Origin: Hydra vulgaris
Lineage: Eukaryota; Cnidaria; Hydrozoa; Anthoathecata; Hydridae
Assembly (NCBI RefSeq): GCF_038396675.1
Contig: NC_088931.1
Coordinates: forward strand, 22,792,501 to 22,856,500
Length of the DNA: 64,000 nucleotides
Direction: 5' to 3'
A program made the position numbers and the translations under genes. The notes below the pieces were generated by a model. It was not told where the DNA came from. It saw only the letters and a list, made by a program, of their open reading frames with translations, and did not search any database. This document shows positions 37,755 to 50,606 of the stretch, one piece after another; positions within the stretch are counted from its first letter, which is position 1, and every line of letters begins with the position of its first letter.

Positions 37755-37866
37755 AGTCAGCAATAAACATGGTTGGGCCGCAAATTTATAAGAGTTTAAC
37801 AACGGGTAATGAGTCAGCAATAAATATGGTTAGGCCGCAAATTTATGAGAGTTAAACGGGTAATTT
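37755..37866. repeat. Tandem duplication of about 55 bp
   Basis: GAGTCAGCAATAAACATGGT and GAGTCAGCAATAAATATGGT start two adjacent copies that continue through GGCCGCAAATTTAT.AGAGTT to a GGGTAAT. Confidence 0.85.
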
Positions 37867-38220
37867 TAGTTATTGTTGACTTTTATATTTAAGAAATTTT
37901 TGTATGATGTTCATTTTTAGTATGATGTTTATTTTTAGATTGGCAAGTATTATACATAAGATGAATATGTAACAGCAGCGTATTAAACTATTGAGCTTGA
38001 TTGAGGGTTCATTATGATTGTGAAATCTAGTGTTTGGAGGAGATATAGCAATGTGCCACATATTCAAGGAAAAAAGGAATGATGTCCCTATGGTTCCAAA
38101 AGAAGCAGTTATACGAATTCTGAATCTCCTCATCTCCACAAATGACAGTGGCAGCGAAGATCACAATACACATTAAGTGCATATCAAATGTTTGACCACT
38201 ATTGAGAAAAAAATAATATA

Positions 38221-38934
38221 AAACGGCTTGTTATTGTCCTATATGATGGTCATTGTTCAAGATTTGACTGTGATGTATTGACATTTCTAGCAAGCAAAAA
38301 TATTTGACTATTCATCACTCCACCTGACACAACGGGCTTTACCCAGATCTTTGATCAAATCAATCAAAAATTGCACTCTGAGTACAGAAGTGCTAAATCT
38401 GCAATCTTCTTGGTTTATGACGATCATTAGAATAAGTTTCATGAATAAAATTGCAGAGTTACGGCCAAATTGGGCTCTAAAACAAACAATCATAAATGCA
38501 GATAAAAAGTTGGAATTTTAAGTCAAGGACTCAGTGTTGAGTGGATACAAAAAGGATAGTTCTTACGACCGAGCTGTGTATTTATGAAAATACTGAAAAT
38601 AATCAATCATCAACAGCACAATTTCATCTCTGAAAATGTTTGTTATGGCTCAGCAAGCTATCGGAAACATAAATATGAAAGCGCCATGGAAGTTTTTCAA
38701 ACGATACCTGATAAATCAATACCACTTGAAAAAACACCTAGTTTGTTGCCTGTAACCAAAGTAACATCTAAAGTGAACAAGGTAAATATCAGAGTTACCC
38801 AAGTTCACGTCTCAATGGAGACGGAAAAAAAGTTAGAAACGGTTTCATCAATCAAGGAAGAGATTTCCAAAAAGGAGCAAACTATTAAAGAAAACAAATC
38901 CAAACAACAACAACAAATTGAGGCATTCTACTAA
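38221..38934 (+). pseudogene. Pogo/jerky-like DDE transposase C-terminal fragment
   Basis: Plus-strand reading: KRLVIVLYDGHCSRFDCDVL then TFLASKNI, a stop, and LFITPPDTTGFTQIFDQINQ then KLHSEYRSAKSAIF. YDGH carries the second catalytic Asp and the TPP.TT..TQ.FD segment corresponds to the LPPHTSH..QPLD region of pogo-superfamily transposases. After a further break the frame continues into a Lys/Glu-rich tail (38584-38934). No N-terminal DNA-binding part is visible. Confidence 0.68.
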
Positions 38935-39316
38935 TGTAAGTAAGAATGTGCATGTATTTAGAATGCTTTCGTTGCAACTACGTACCGATGATACTCGAGT
39001 TGCCATAACGTTTTAAAATCTACATTCAGAAAGCATATGCTGAGGTGAAACAGGTTGAAAGCCAATTATGATCAAATCATTTACTGAAAGAGGAACCAAA
39101 AAATGCCTTAAGTTTTAATCTGATGAAGATAACGTTGAAGACTTCTTTATTATTTCTGATTTTTTCCAGAATACAACGTTTTATTCTGTTTTCGCTGATT
39201 TTTGATTATAGTTTATATAGATCTTATTTTTTATATTTTTTGTTCGTTATATGTTTTTTTTTAACTTTGAGTGTTACATTTTATTTTCAATTTTTAAAAG
39301 AAATTAATGTAGTTTG

Positions 39317-40149
39317 TTATATAGTTTTTTGAATTGGTACCTCAAAACGGTAGGTAAAGCACCACAAAATGCTAGGTAATTTGAAATGTGTATTTAAGAA
39401 AATTAGATTTATTCTGTGCATGCATCTTTTTAGCACTGTTTTTAGCAACATTTCTGCAAATTTATTTTTAGAGGAGTTTAAAATTCTTTTAAAAAAAATT
39501 TTAATGGCTGCTAGATTTGCTAGAAGTAGTGAGCAAGCTCTGATGAAACTTCGGTTTTTGGCTTGATCATCTCCCTTGCTAATCTTCCTCTGATGTTGTA
39601 TAGACAATTAATAACGGAACAAATGCTAACATTCTTTTTGCTGCTGCATTTCTCAGAGAATTCTGAGAAGCCTCTCAATAGCCGGATGACAGATTGAATA
39701 GATTCCACTTCATCTTTTGTTGGTAAAAGATCTGCCAACTTACAACCTCCAGAAACAGTAGGGTTCGGATTCTTGAAAGAATGCATCGCCGGAAGAAGAT
39801 CCAACACAGACTCCATTTGATGGAGGTCAGAGTTCCATCTTGTGGAGCGTCTCTGCACTAACTTCGTTCTGGAGTTATTTAAGGCTTTGGCAGCATTAAC
39901 TAAAGTCATAGCTTTTTGAGAAGACTGGTTGAAGTGACCTACTAATTTTGTTATTTTGTGGTTGAGAATTGACCATTTCGGATATTTTTTATCATCGACA
40001 GCACCACTGACAACTAGATTTAGACGGTGGTCAACACACCAAATTGCACTTTGAACACCAATTAATTTCGTAAATATTGAGGGAGTATTATTAAAAATAT
40101 TAAGCAAATATGATTTCCTTAATATTTGCCTTAATAAAACGTGATGCAT
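39317..40149 (-). pseudogene. hAT transposase fragment, minus strand
   Basis: A 209-codon uninterrupted stretch (40149-39520) contains VQSAIWCVDHRLNLVVSGAV, the hAT CxxHxLNLV core, then ITKLVGHFNQSSQKAMTLV and LVQRRSTRWNSDLHQMESV (TRWNS motif). A frame break follows and IKIFFKRILNSSKNKFAEML continues to 39317. The N-terminal BED region and the C-terminal dimerisation region are missing. It is a different hAT lineage from the ZMYM1-like relics nearby. Confidence 0.78.
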
Positions 40150-40599
40150 GTAAACAGTTTCCGAAAAAGAACTAATAACTAAGTTTTTGATGCATGCAAA
40201 CAGTTTCCGAAAAAGAACTAATTATATAAAAGTTATTTGAAAATTTTGCTTAATATTTGTTTTAACAATAAATGATATTTTAGAGGCATGCATGTTTTCA
40301 ACAAAAGAACTAATTATTTGCCTTAATTTGTTGAAATGAACGTAACCATTTTTCAAATTAGTTTTTATCTCTATTTCTATTTTTATTTCTATTTCTATTT
40401 TAGTAGAAGAAATATAACAATATAAATCGGACCACTAATTGAAGCAATCCGCAAAGCGAACTAATTCCATATAGGAATGATTGAAAATAAAAAAGAAATC
40501 CACTATTTATAGGACGCGCACAATAAAAATGTAATTTATTTGGACCACACCATTTAATAGTGACGCGAACGGAACGCGATTCGTATAATTCGCTAAGCG

Positions 40600-40850
40600 A
40601 ATTAAAGTTAAATTGATTCGTAAAAGTTTTTCGGATTAATAATCCGAACATCAAAAAAAATCCGCAAAATAAAAATCCGATAGCAGTTCGTAAAAGTTTT
40701 TCGGATTAATAATCCAAACAGCAAAGAGAATCCGAAAAAAAAAAAATTCGCTATTAGTTCGTAAATTATTTTTCGGATTACGGTTTGTAAAATATTTAAT
40801 AATCGGACTATTTTAATCCGCAAAATAAGTCGGTCTGCCTTTTTGCGGTC
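40600..40850. repeat. Duplicated TTCGGATTAATAATCC palindromic units
   Basis: GTAAAAGTTTTTCGGATTAA starts two copies about 70-80 bp apart (40619 and 40691), each containing TTCGGATTAATAATCC.AA, itself a palindrome. More degenerate TTCGGATTA copies follow. It lies just upstream of the minus-strand hAT fragment and may be its subterminal repeat region. Confidence 0.65.
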
Positions 40851-41484
40851 AGACAAATTTGGGTTTTATATTGCTTAATTTAAAACCTGACGTTCTGAGG
40901 TCCCACTGCATTCTGAGGTCCCTTTACCTGTACTGCAAATACTATATATACAACACCGTAAATTTTATAGTATCATTAAATGATGATATATAATATACAG
41001 TATCGTTTGTATAATATAAACAGTACTGTATTATACTATAAATACTATTATACTCTACATACAACACTAAATAATATTTATAGTATTTGATAATAAAGAT
41101 ATTTATTAGTGTTATTATCAATTTTTATATTCTAAATAAACATGCATTTAAACAGAAAAAAAATGATTAAACAGCATACCGATGTTTTTTTTAGAGTAAA
41201 ATTTATAATAATAAAAACTGACACTACAGATACAAAAAACAAGGTTTACTTAAGGTTATGCAAATATTAAAAGTAAAGTTTCATGTATACTTCCAACAAC
41301 GTTTTCGATAACTGGAAATACGGCAATTTATTTCGCAAGAAACCCAGCAAACTCCTTGAATTTCCAGTGATCTTTTAAATTTTCCACGAACTTCCAGCGT
41401 ACACAGCAAGCTGTATTTGTAAATTCAGTATTTTATATCATATATGTAAGTTATTTAACAGATAATTTTTTTTTAATTTCTATT

Positions 41485-41657
41485 TAGGTGCCCCAAGAAG
41501 CCACTACTTTCTTATCACAGAGCATCGCAGATAAGCATTTAATAGGAAGCTCACACCTCCTGCCTAACCAATGTCACAAAACTTGCCCAGAGGTGGGATT
41601 TGAACCACGGATCTTTTGTTTCCTAGGCAAGTGCACTACCACTGCGCCACAGCTTCT
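41485..41657 (-). mobile_element. tRNA-derived SINE, copy 2
   Basis: On the minus strand the 5' end carries the A box TGGCGCAGTGGTAG and an intact B box GGTTCAAATCC; the body matches copy 1 at 35275-35450, and the 3' end runs into an A-rich tail. The tRNA-like part would not fold as a functional tRNA gene. Confidence 0.88.
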
Positions 41658-41750
41658 CAAATTCAAAAGTACAACTCTAGTAAAGTTAATAAAAGATATA
41701 ATTTGTGACTAATATATGTATAGCGATATCTAACAGACATCAAAAGTACG

Positions 41751-43386
41751 CAGAGACGTATTTAAGGGGTAGTTATTGGGGACTTTGGCCCCGGGCGCCA
41801 AGTTTTGATAGGGCGCCAGCCGTCAGAATGGTAGAATCTTAGAAAATCGTAAAATAGTTGTTTTATATCATTATAACGAAAATTTTTATACTATTATTAA
41901 TTCCAAACCATGGATCGACTCATAGAACTACTATATGTCTCCAAGTTTTTTGCGTCAAAATTTTCAATTATTTGCTTTTCTGTCTACAAGTATACGCGCG
42001 CATACTTTTTTTAAAAACGAGAATATTACCATTGGAAATTTATCTTTATAAAAAATCTAAAATTTATATTAGATTTATAAAAATCTAAAATTTATATTAA
42101 ATTTTTATAAAGATGATTGGCTGTCCGGTAGAAAGATTTTTCGGGTTTTTATCCAACTCTGGTCATAAATCTGAAGAATGAGCAGATGCTATATTTTTAG
42201 TTTAGTTAGTTTGTCGTGGTCAAAGTTGCGACAATGCGTCTAACATGTCTGGTGTGTACAGGACTTCAAGCTTGCATTAAAGAAGTTAACCTTTTAGCTA
42301 CATTTGTACCATGTTTGGTACACTTTTTAAATCTTGTTGGTGAATGAGTTGTGTACTGTTGTAGAGATGCTTCTGAATTTTTTATTCTGCTTTAAAATAT
42401 CTAAAAATATTTCAGTGCTTCTTCATATAGATGGGAAATACTTTAGAACAATTTAATTAAAATAGAAAACGTATCACTACAGGAATAAATAATTGCAGTC
42501 CGTTTAGATTTAGAAACAGTTGTAGATCATTATATCTAAGTAGTATGTTTGATATCTATGAATAGAGAGAGAAAATAATAGATCGGGACACAAAGTATAT
42601 CAAAAAATACGCAAAAGAAAAAGAAAATTAACTGCAAATGAAAAATGAGAAGGATAAATAAATTTCGAAACTCGAGATACTTTAAGGATTAACACATATT
42701 ATGCTATTATAGATAAACAACATTCTGAACTAGAAAGAATAAAATTGTGCTATGATGAAGCCAATAATAAATTTAACCTTTTGTTTCAAATAATAAAACT
42801 ATCACCATCAGAAGTTTACAAAAAAAGCAGAAATACTTTAAAATATATATCAAAATGATCTTTCGACTTCATTTTCTAATGAGTGTATACAATTCAGAAG
42901 TTATTTAATGACTGAAAACATAAGACCTAAAAATATAATAGATATTTGTAAAATGATCAGAACTGATAAACTTCAAGAACTTTATAACTATTCTTAATGC
43001 TATATCTACTATAAGTAGATGTAGTATTAAAGATATATCTATGCTGCCCAACTTCCAATTGTTCAGCCGAGAGATCATTTTCAGTATTAAATAGGGTCAA
43101 GTTTAATTTGAGGTTGCGAATGGGTTATCAAACAAATCTATTAAATCTACACTACCATAGATATGAGCTTTAATGTTATTAAAAATACATTTGCAAAACA
43201 AAACTCACGTAGAAAGTTAAATTTTTTTTTTTAATTTCAAGTGAGTTTAACTTAATATATATGTCTGTCTTGAAAATGTTTATGTCTTTTTAATAATTAC
43301 CAAATATCAAAGTATACAGTTGTTTGTAAAAGAGGGCGCTTATAGGATTAGTGCCCCAGGGAGCCAAAACTATAAATATGTCTCTG
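41751..43386 (+). mobile_element. hAT element with perfect 8-bp target-site duplication
   Basis: AAAGTACG occurs exactly at 41743-41750 and 43387-43394, flanking inverted ends CAGAGACGTATTTA (left) and, on the minus strand, CAGAGACATATTTA (right). CAG ends and an 8-bp duplication are hAT hallmarks. The interior is a relic of a ZMYM1-like transposase on the plus strand. Confidence 0.93.
42190..43170 (+). pseudogene. ZMYM1-like hAT transposase relic inside 41751-43386
   Basis: Across frame changes the plus strand gives CRGQSCDNASNMSGVY (the GQ.YDNASNMSG motif), ATFVPCLVHFLNLVG-like residues (HSLNLV core), FSASSYRWEIL, and near the 3' end LPNFQLFSREIIFSVLNRVK, the dimerisation region. Everything between is heavily decayed. 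The large central part of a normal 600-800-residue protein is missing, matching the short 1.6-kb element. Confidence 0.75.
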
Positions 43387-43399
43387 AAAGTACGAATCT

Positions 43400-45905
43400 T
43401 ACGATAGAAGTCAAAAGCTTAACTCGATTTGTATTAGCATTTTTTAGGATGGTTTAAAATAAACATTGATAAAACGCAGATCTGAAAAGTTATTGTTAGT
43501 ATTTATATTGGTATTAAAATAGTGTAATTTTCTGGGTATGCGTTTTATTAAAAGGTTAATATAAATCACCTGAAAGAACGCTAACCTTGTATTCAGACAT
43601 TTGTTTTTAGGTCAAAAGTACACAAACTTTAATTGCGTTAATAATTTAATTGAATTAATGTTATGAGGTATTTTTTTCCCCAAGCTTTCAAGTTAAGCAA
43701 GCATCTGGACAAAGTTTTTAAGTTTATAACAATGCAGCATAACTCAATCTGCCAGATATTTCTTGTAAACATTTTCTGTATATTTTTACGAAGAAAATGT
43801 CCAATATACCCATAAAATAAACAAAGTTTTTGAAAACCAATCTTAAAGAGATAAATATAAATTAAATTTAATTATAGCCAATTATTATTTATATTTTAAA
43901 AACTATTTATAAATAATAACGTTAATAAAGGTTTAAAAGTTAAAAAAATTTCCTCAGTTATAAAAAAAGTCACTTTTTTATAATTGGGAAAATTTTAAAA
44001 CAATAGAAACTAAAAAAGTACTCAAGGAAGTAAAAAAATGATAAAGTAAAATGACCAAAGTATAGTTAAAAAATATTAAAAATAATTATAACCATGACAG
44101 TTACCGCAAAGTTATTAAATTGAAGACTTATTAAAATATTCCAATGTTCCAAATTAAACATACTCACCCATTTATTTGACACCGAAAATCTTTAACATTT
44201 TTTAGATCCCTTTAGATTTTATTTAATTTTTTTTGTGCTTATTTTTACTATGAAATAATATAAAAATAAAAACACTTTAAATTTAGCAACAAAAAAAAAA
44301 TTTAATATGGTCAAAGGGGGTTTTGAAAAAATGTTAAGTATTTTGTCATAGCAATATACAGTTACGTTTATTCATCACCTCAGAGAAAATAAGTTTAAGA
44401 GCAAAATGCTTGTCGACAGCTATTAATAAAATATTGATAAAGAATTAAATTTTTGAAATCAGGATCACAAAGTCAAAATGATAAAAATGTCAAAAATTAT
44501 TTATGTTTTTAAACACTTGAATAATAACGGCTTGTTGTAATGTGTTTCTCAATTCTATGCCATTCTAGGCTTTGTTGAGAACAAGCTTCACAAAACAGTA
44601 CGCAAACGTCTTAAATATATTGTTTTTTGGATGAAAAGTGACGATCTAAAAATAAATACTTTGCATGTTAGATAATAAGGGAGTAGAGGCAGTTTTTAAG
44701 GTTTTTCTGGTACCACTGACTGAGAATATAGTTTTGTACTTTATTATATTTAAATTTTATGTGCTAAATATGGCCGTATACTGCTCCTATAAAATTAAGC
44801 ATTTTTTGATAAATAAAATTAATGACTAACCATATATGCTGTAAATTTTCCTAAAAAATTACTAGTTTCTTGCCCTATTTACCTCACTGCACCTTATGTT
44901 GCAGTAAAGAAGTATAGAATAACATTTTATTTTGTATCTTTTAAAAAAACTTCCACTCACTATACTGCCAATCTACATACACCTAATAATATAATTAAAT
45001 TTACTTTCTACAAAAAACCATTATAAAAATTTAAAAATAAACTAAAAAAAAATTTTTTAAGGAAGAATTAATCAAAATGTTAATTTAAAATGTCTACCGT
45101 AGAAATTCTTGACTGATTCTTTATTATTTGAAGTTATTTTTCATTTTCATCGAAAATAAATGCGCTATAAATAAAGTTCAAGTTATTTTAACTTAATTTA
45201 ATGCGCACTCCTACTTTGATAAAAATAGAATACTTATTAGACGTTGTACGGACACCTTACTTTTTAATGGTAAGACGTCTAAAGGACACCATTTGGACGT
45301 ATTTATTGAGCATCATCGAGATTTTAAAAGATGGTCTGAGGTTTAGTTAATTAGTCCAAAAGACGTCTGTTTGACTTCAATGCCTGCTGGGTTGTTATAA
45401 TTGCTTCATTTATTATTTAATCTATCGACGAACAGTAAAGAAAACTATTTTAAAATAGAAGACTACTATCTTAAAATAACTGTAGGCTACTATACTATTA
45501 GATGAGTATATTTGAAAAAATATTTTTGTTTTACTTAAATATAAACAACCTAAAGAATGAACTAAAGAGATAAGATTAAAAAATAAAAATAGAAAAAATG
45601 TTTCAAATTAAATAAAAAATAAAAATAAAAGTTTTGATGTTTATTCGATTTTTTTTAAAAAAACTTTGTTTGTTTACGATTTTTTATTAGTAAATATTAT
45701 AATTGATGGGTGAGATGATTATAAAAACTCATTTGAATTCTTTCTTGCAATTAAAAGAAGTTAAATTTACAATTTTCGGTAAGTGTCGCTGAGTGTCGGT
45801 AAGTGTCGCTAAGTCTCTTCAAAACAATATTACAAGAAATTATAAATCTTAAAGAATATAATTAATATAATTACTACTCGTTATTTTTTGTGTACACCAT
45901 ATAAG
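43400..45905. other. Gene-free AT-rich stretch
   Basis: About 2.5 kb without recognisable coding sequence, RNA gene or transposon termini. A short AGTGTCGCTGAGTGTCGGTA tandem stretch lies at about 45781-45815. Confidence 0.45.
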
Positions 45906-45908
45906 ACG

Positions 45909-46170
<262 letters not shown>

Positions 46171-46349
46171 CTAACTTCTAAGAATTAAAATTAGAAATAA
46201 AGTTAAACAAAAAACCAACAATGAGTAAAACAACAAAGCATTAAACAAATTTTAGCAAATAAGCAAGCATTAAAATTGACCGTTAACATTATATTAAAAA
46301 AAATTTTAATTTACCTATAAATAAAAAAAAGAGTATAAATTCAAATTTA

Positions 46350-46432
46350 GGCCGATGGATTGGTATCGGCCACTACCAATCGACATCGGCATTGGTCAAA
46401 AGTAGGCATCGGTGTACCCCTAATATAAATAT
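46350..46432 (-). mobile_element. Solo end of a hAT-type element (CACCGATGCC terminus)
   Basis: On the minus strand it starts TTAGGGGTACACCGATGCC and contains alternating CCGAT/ATCGG half-sites (GCCGATGTCGATTGG, GGCCGATACCAATCC). This resembles the CAGGG.TGCACCGAT termini of animal hAT-type elements. The opposite end is not found in the window. Confidence 0.5.
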
Positions 46433-46439
46433 ATAGATT

Positions 46440-47340
46440 AAGGTCCTATAAATTAAATTATCTTAAACTTTATAGTAAATTTTAATATTTTAATATTAAA
46501 TTTTAATTTAATAATAAATTTTAATAGTACTATAATATATTTGTGTTACAAATTTTAATTTAATCGAGTTTTTTAGTGTTTGTAAAACTAAAGATTTTTA
46601 ATGACGCTTTTTATCGTGAAGACCAAAAATATTTATTAATAGCTAACCTTATAATGGCGTAAAACAACTTTTTCCGTTTTAAACATATTGCTGCAAATTA
46701 TATAATATAAAATTCCTTTTTGTTTGTTGCTATTATATATTTCATTTATTATTGAATATTAAAAAAATAAAAAATAAAAACAAAAAAAAAACACCTTTAG
46801 AATGTTCATAAAAAATGTACAATAAAAATGATTAGATTATAAATCTTTACATTTATTTTGCTTAATGTTGGTTTATTAAAAGATTTTATCTTTTTGTTTA
46901 ACAATAAGCTAATGTTATGGTAATGTGGAATATATACAGCCTTTGTAAATACGGCCTTCCAAAATTAAAATAAAATGACTTAAATTATAAATTTTGTTCT
47001 TAAGTAAATTAAAACAATTTCTATAGAGGTTTTTTCTAAATAAGATTTGTAAAATTATTTATAAGAATATTATCAGAATAATTTTTATATTGTCTCTGCA
47101 GTTTTTCAAGAATTTTAATTATTTGTACTTTAGCTGGCACAAATATTAGTACGTGAATATTTATATTTACTTATATTATTACAGTCGAATAAAATTTAAT
47201 ATTGGTATACCATTACAAAAATACAGCTTTTTTTTAAAAGTTCAACTCTCCGTTAAGTCAACAGTGTGCTTAATTTGTACTTTAAATAATTTTCAGTTAA
47301 ACTATTGTTTATTAAACATTACTTAGTTTAGAGAAATTTG
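46440..47340. other. Gene-free AT-rich stretch
   Basis: No recognisable features on either strand. Confidence 0.45.
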
Positions 47341-47345
47341 ACGGT

Positions 47346-47571
47346 CAGGGCCGACCCTGAAGGGTGTAGGGGAAAAAAACCCTTTACAAAAATCCCATTA
47401 AAAAATTGATAGCAAATTTGGACCTTTCAGTCGGCAAGGTTTGACCTTAAGTTGACTTAAGCAAATGTTAGCAAACGATGACTTTATTTTTTAAGTAGTT
47501 AGTCGACAAAAACAGATACATTTATTGTCGACTAACGACTCCTCCTTCAAGATTTCTTCGGGACGGCTCTG
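47346..47571. mobile_element. hAT-type MITE (CAGGGCCG ends)
   Basis: Inverted ends CAGGGCCGACCCTGAAG (left) and, minus strand, CAGAGCCGTCCCGAAGA (right); 226 bp, no ORF. Flanking octamers TTGACGGT and ATGACTGA match at only about five positions, so the target duplication has decayed or is not real. Confidence 0.68.
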
Positions 47572-48025
47572 ATGACTGAACATCTCTGTAGTTGCTTTTT
47601 TGTTTTATAATGGATTGGGATAAAATAAAGTTGTTTGGTTTTTCTGCTTTGAATTATAATTTATTAAAACTAGTATCAAATATTTAGTTTTTAATAATCA
47701 ACATTCATATTTTCGAAAAGTTTTTGATTTTTTACTGAAAAGTGAAAGAAGTTATTATAAACAAACATTATGAGATTTGTTTTGTTTATCAACGTCCATC
47801 AACAGCATTTTGTTAATAACAAAATTCTATTTACGGACGTTGTACGTACAAGCTTATAACAATTTTTTATCAAAATTCAATCTAAAAGCCAAAAGAGTAT
47901 AAATATAACTTTACATAATAGCTTTGATTTTTCAAACATATTATAAGTTAACAAGCATCTAAGAAATGTACTTTTTGGCTATGGTAATGTACTTGTTTCA
48001 ATATTTGAAATCTGAAAACGTCCTT

Positions 48026-48650
48026 TTGCAGTGTGGCTACATAACTTTTTCTTGCGGTGTGGTTACATAATGTTTTTGTGAAGAGCGTTTACAAAATGTT
48101 TTTGTACAGTATGATCATAAGGTTTTTCTACCAACCATATTCCATAACTTTTATGATTTGTATGTTTTTAATTATTTATTCAACTATATTGCAGATGTTG
48201 AGAGTTAGAAAAATTGTTCTTTGGATTTACGGCTATGCTGTTGTTACATTTTGCTGCTACGCAATTGCTTACTTTATTATAGCTCGTATAAGTTTCTATT
48301 TATTTGATTTCTATGCCTTCAATTTTTAAGTAATTAATTTCTACCTAGTTGATTTTTATGTGATTGAAGTAGATATTCTCGTTTTTGTACAGTATGGTCA
48401 TAAGGTTTTTATACCGATTTCTATGTTAGATTTCTATCTAATCAATTTCGAGGTAGTCGAAATCAATGTTGTTAATTTCTATGTAGTCAATTTCTATTTA
48501 GTCAATATTAATGTAGTCGATTTCTATGTTGGTAATTTTTACGAGGTCGATTTCTATGTAATCGATATCAAATGTAGCTGATTTCTATGTAATTGATATC
48601 AATGTAGCTATGAAATCGATTTCTATGAAGTTGATTTTAATGAAACTTTT
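48026..48650. repeat. Degenerate minisatellites (about 30-bp and 18-bp units)
   Basis: From 48026 an AGTGTGGCTACATAAC-type unit of about 30 bp recurs four times and reappears at 48385 (GTACAGTATGGTCATAAGGT). From about 48290 to 48650 an 18-bp unit close to GATTTCTATGTAGTCAAT recurs in both exact and drifted forms. In one frame it encodes (N/D)FYVV repeats, so the 73-codon ORF at 48360-48581 is probably a by-product. Confidence 0.75.
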
Positions 48651-48712
48651 CACATTCATACTTGTAGAACGCCTTATAAGTCTTATTCTACCAGTGGTAG
48701 ATGATGATAATA

Positions 48713-48895
48713 CAGGGCCGTAGGAACAAAAATTATATTGGGGAGGCAGTACTACCCCGAAATAGTTTTAAGAACCTTTTACCTTTTTTTTTTTACTCAT
48801 TTTTTTAGCCAATTTCTCCAAAATTATTTATTTGAAAATTAATGGGGAAGGGGGGGGCAAATGCCCATGCTGCCCACCCGGTTGCTACGGGTCTA
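48713..48895. mobile_element. hAT-type MITE with imperfect CAGGGCCGTAGGAAC ends
   Basis: Left end CAGGGCCGTAGGAAC; right end on the minus strand TAGACCCGTAGCAACCGGG. The interior has G-rich and T-rich runs and no ORF. The flanks are both AT-rich and give no clear 8-bp duplication. Confidence 0.55.
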
Positions 48896-49348
48896 TAATA
48901 TAAAATTAATCAAAGAAAGGTTTTTGCGCTTAGTGTTTACTTATTTTTTTTTCTTGAGAAACTCAATCTGAATTAAAAAAAAAAAATTCTGCTTCATTTT
49001 AAATTTAGAAATGTTTATAAATGTTTAAACAAAGAAAAAAAATTCCATTCAAATAATAATTTAAAGAATTCTATGCGTTCCAATCTGTTTTTTGTCTGAG
49101 TTGCAGAAACCAGATTGTGTGCTGAATAAGTGATAGAAATTGGTAAAATGTAGGATAATATAGAATAAAAATTGTTAAAATGTAGGATCATTAGTTTTTT
49201 GAAACATCTTACAAATGTTGCTTTTAAAAATCACCAAATTAATAAAAATCAGTATTGTCAAAACTTTGTATATTTTTAATAAAAATTTTATCAGCATAGT
49301 AATCACCAATATGTATAAATAAAAATTAAAATAGTTTTTAACATATTT

Positions 49349-49394
49349 ACCATTGAGTCAATTTGTTTTTTTATAAGCAAATTGACTCGATGGT
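49349..49394. repeat. Hairpin with 17-bp arms
   Basis: ACCATTGAGTCAATTTG (49349-49365) and CAAATTGACTCGATGGT (49378-49394) are inverted with one mismatch and a 12-base loop. No gene association. Confidence 0.85.
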
Positions 49395-49832
49395 CTAAGC
49401 AGAATTTACTTTTTTTCTTGATTATATAGGAGTTTCTGTAGTAACTTTCCTGAAAACAATATGAGTAATATCATTAAATTAATATTAGCTACATAAAGTA
49501 TGAGCAACGTGTTGTGCGACATACGGATTGGTTAATACACTAACATTAAAAATTGAGACAGTAGGAACAGTTTTCTTAAGAAACTAATTTTAGTGATTCT
49601 ACAAGAATACCAAATAATGTATTTTAAGAAAATCGATAATTAAAATTATTTTTTATATTTATTTCAATTAATTTGATAATTAGTTTAGCATAAAAAGCTT
49701 TTAATAAAGAAATAATCCATTTTTTCCCTAAAAACTAATATTTCAATAGTGATTCATATAAATTAATAAGAAATAATTCAATAAGCATTTTAAATGGTGT
49801 ATTGTTTTTAAAATACTTCAACCCATAGTTGC

Positions 49833-49916
49833 AAACATCAAATCACAAACATTCAATCACAAACATCCAATCACAAAGATCCAATCACAAACATTCATTC
49901 ACAAACATCAAATCAC
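49833..49916. repeat. Six tandem copies of a 14-bp unit
   Basis: Consensus AAACATCCAATCAC, six copies with one to three substitutions each, about 0.7 kb upstream of the opsin start. Confidence 0.92.
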
Positions 49917-50606
49917 AAATGAGCATCCTCTAGAGTTAATAAACTATTGATATCACCTGATCCTTCATTATAATTAATTCGCTAACAATTTTGGGTTTAA
50001 ATTTGAATTTATTAACGTTTAATTTCGTTACTAAAGTTTGTGTTATTAAAATGTTCAAACTACTAGAATTGGTGACCACTATCAGTATTCCATTTTGGCC
50101 GATGACGATTGTAAAAACCAAATCATATGAGGGTTATTATGCATCAACTTATTCTTGCAATAGTCACCAGAATAAGTTCTTGCAGTAAATTTTAAATTTT
50201 ACTGTGACTTGTTTTTGAAAAAGGGCATTATATTCGAACAGGTAGATGAACTAAGTAAATCACATATTCAACTTTTGATCAAAATCAAAGCTTTGGTGTT
50301 TTTGAAACATGGGTTTAGCATTTCATCGAATAGTTTCTATATTAAGCTCTATCATTATCATTAAGTTTTTCTTTAATTTACATGATTTTACTAAATAATT
50401 TTTAATTATTAAAATGTGGAAAAAAAAAATTAATTATAAATAATCTAGTGTCGACACAATTGACGCTACAATCTGTGTTGACCTAAAAAAGTTATGTTAG
50501 CCCTTAAATGTTTGTATTTTTTTAATGGATATGTTTGTAGTATATATAACAAATAATTTGATTTTTTTTATTACGGTATTTTTTGTTCTGAATATTATAG
50601 TTATCA

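Noticed and set aside
37000..40930. One 3.9-kb hAT element spanning CAGGACCTCA (37006) to GAGGTCCCTTTACCTG (40910)
   Set aside because: The end sequences look similar but no 8-bp duplication was found and the similarity is short; kept only as separate relics.
35275..41657. Possible tRNA genes at the A/B-box sequences
   Set aside because: Both matches share a long common body beyond the tRNA part and lack a convincing cloverleaf; they are SINE copies.
48057..48329. 90-codon hydrophobic plus-strand ORF as a small membrane protein
   Set aside because: It begins within a degenerate minisatellite and is Phe/Tyr/Ile-rich because of base composition; no conserved motif.
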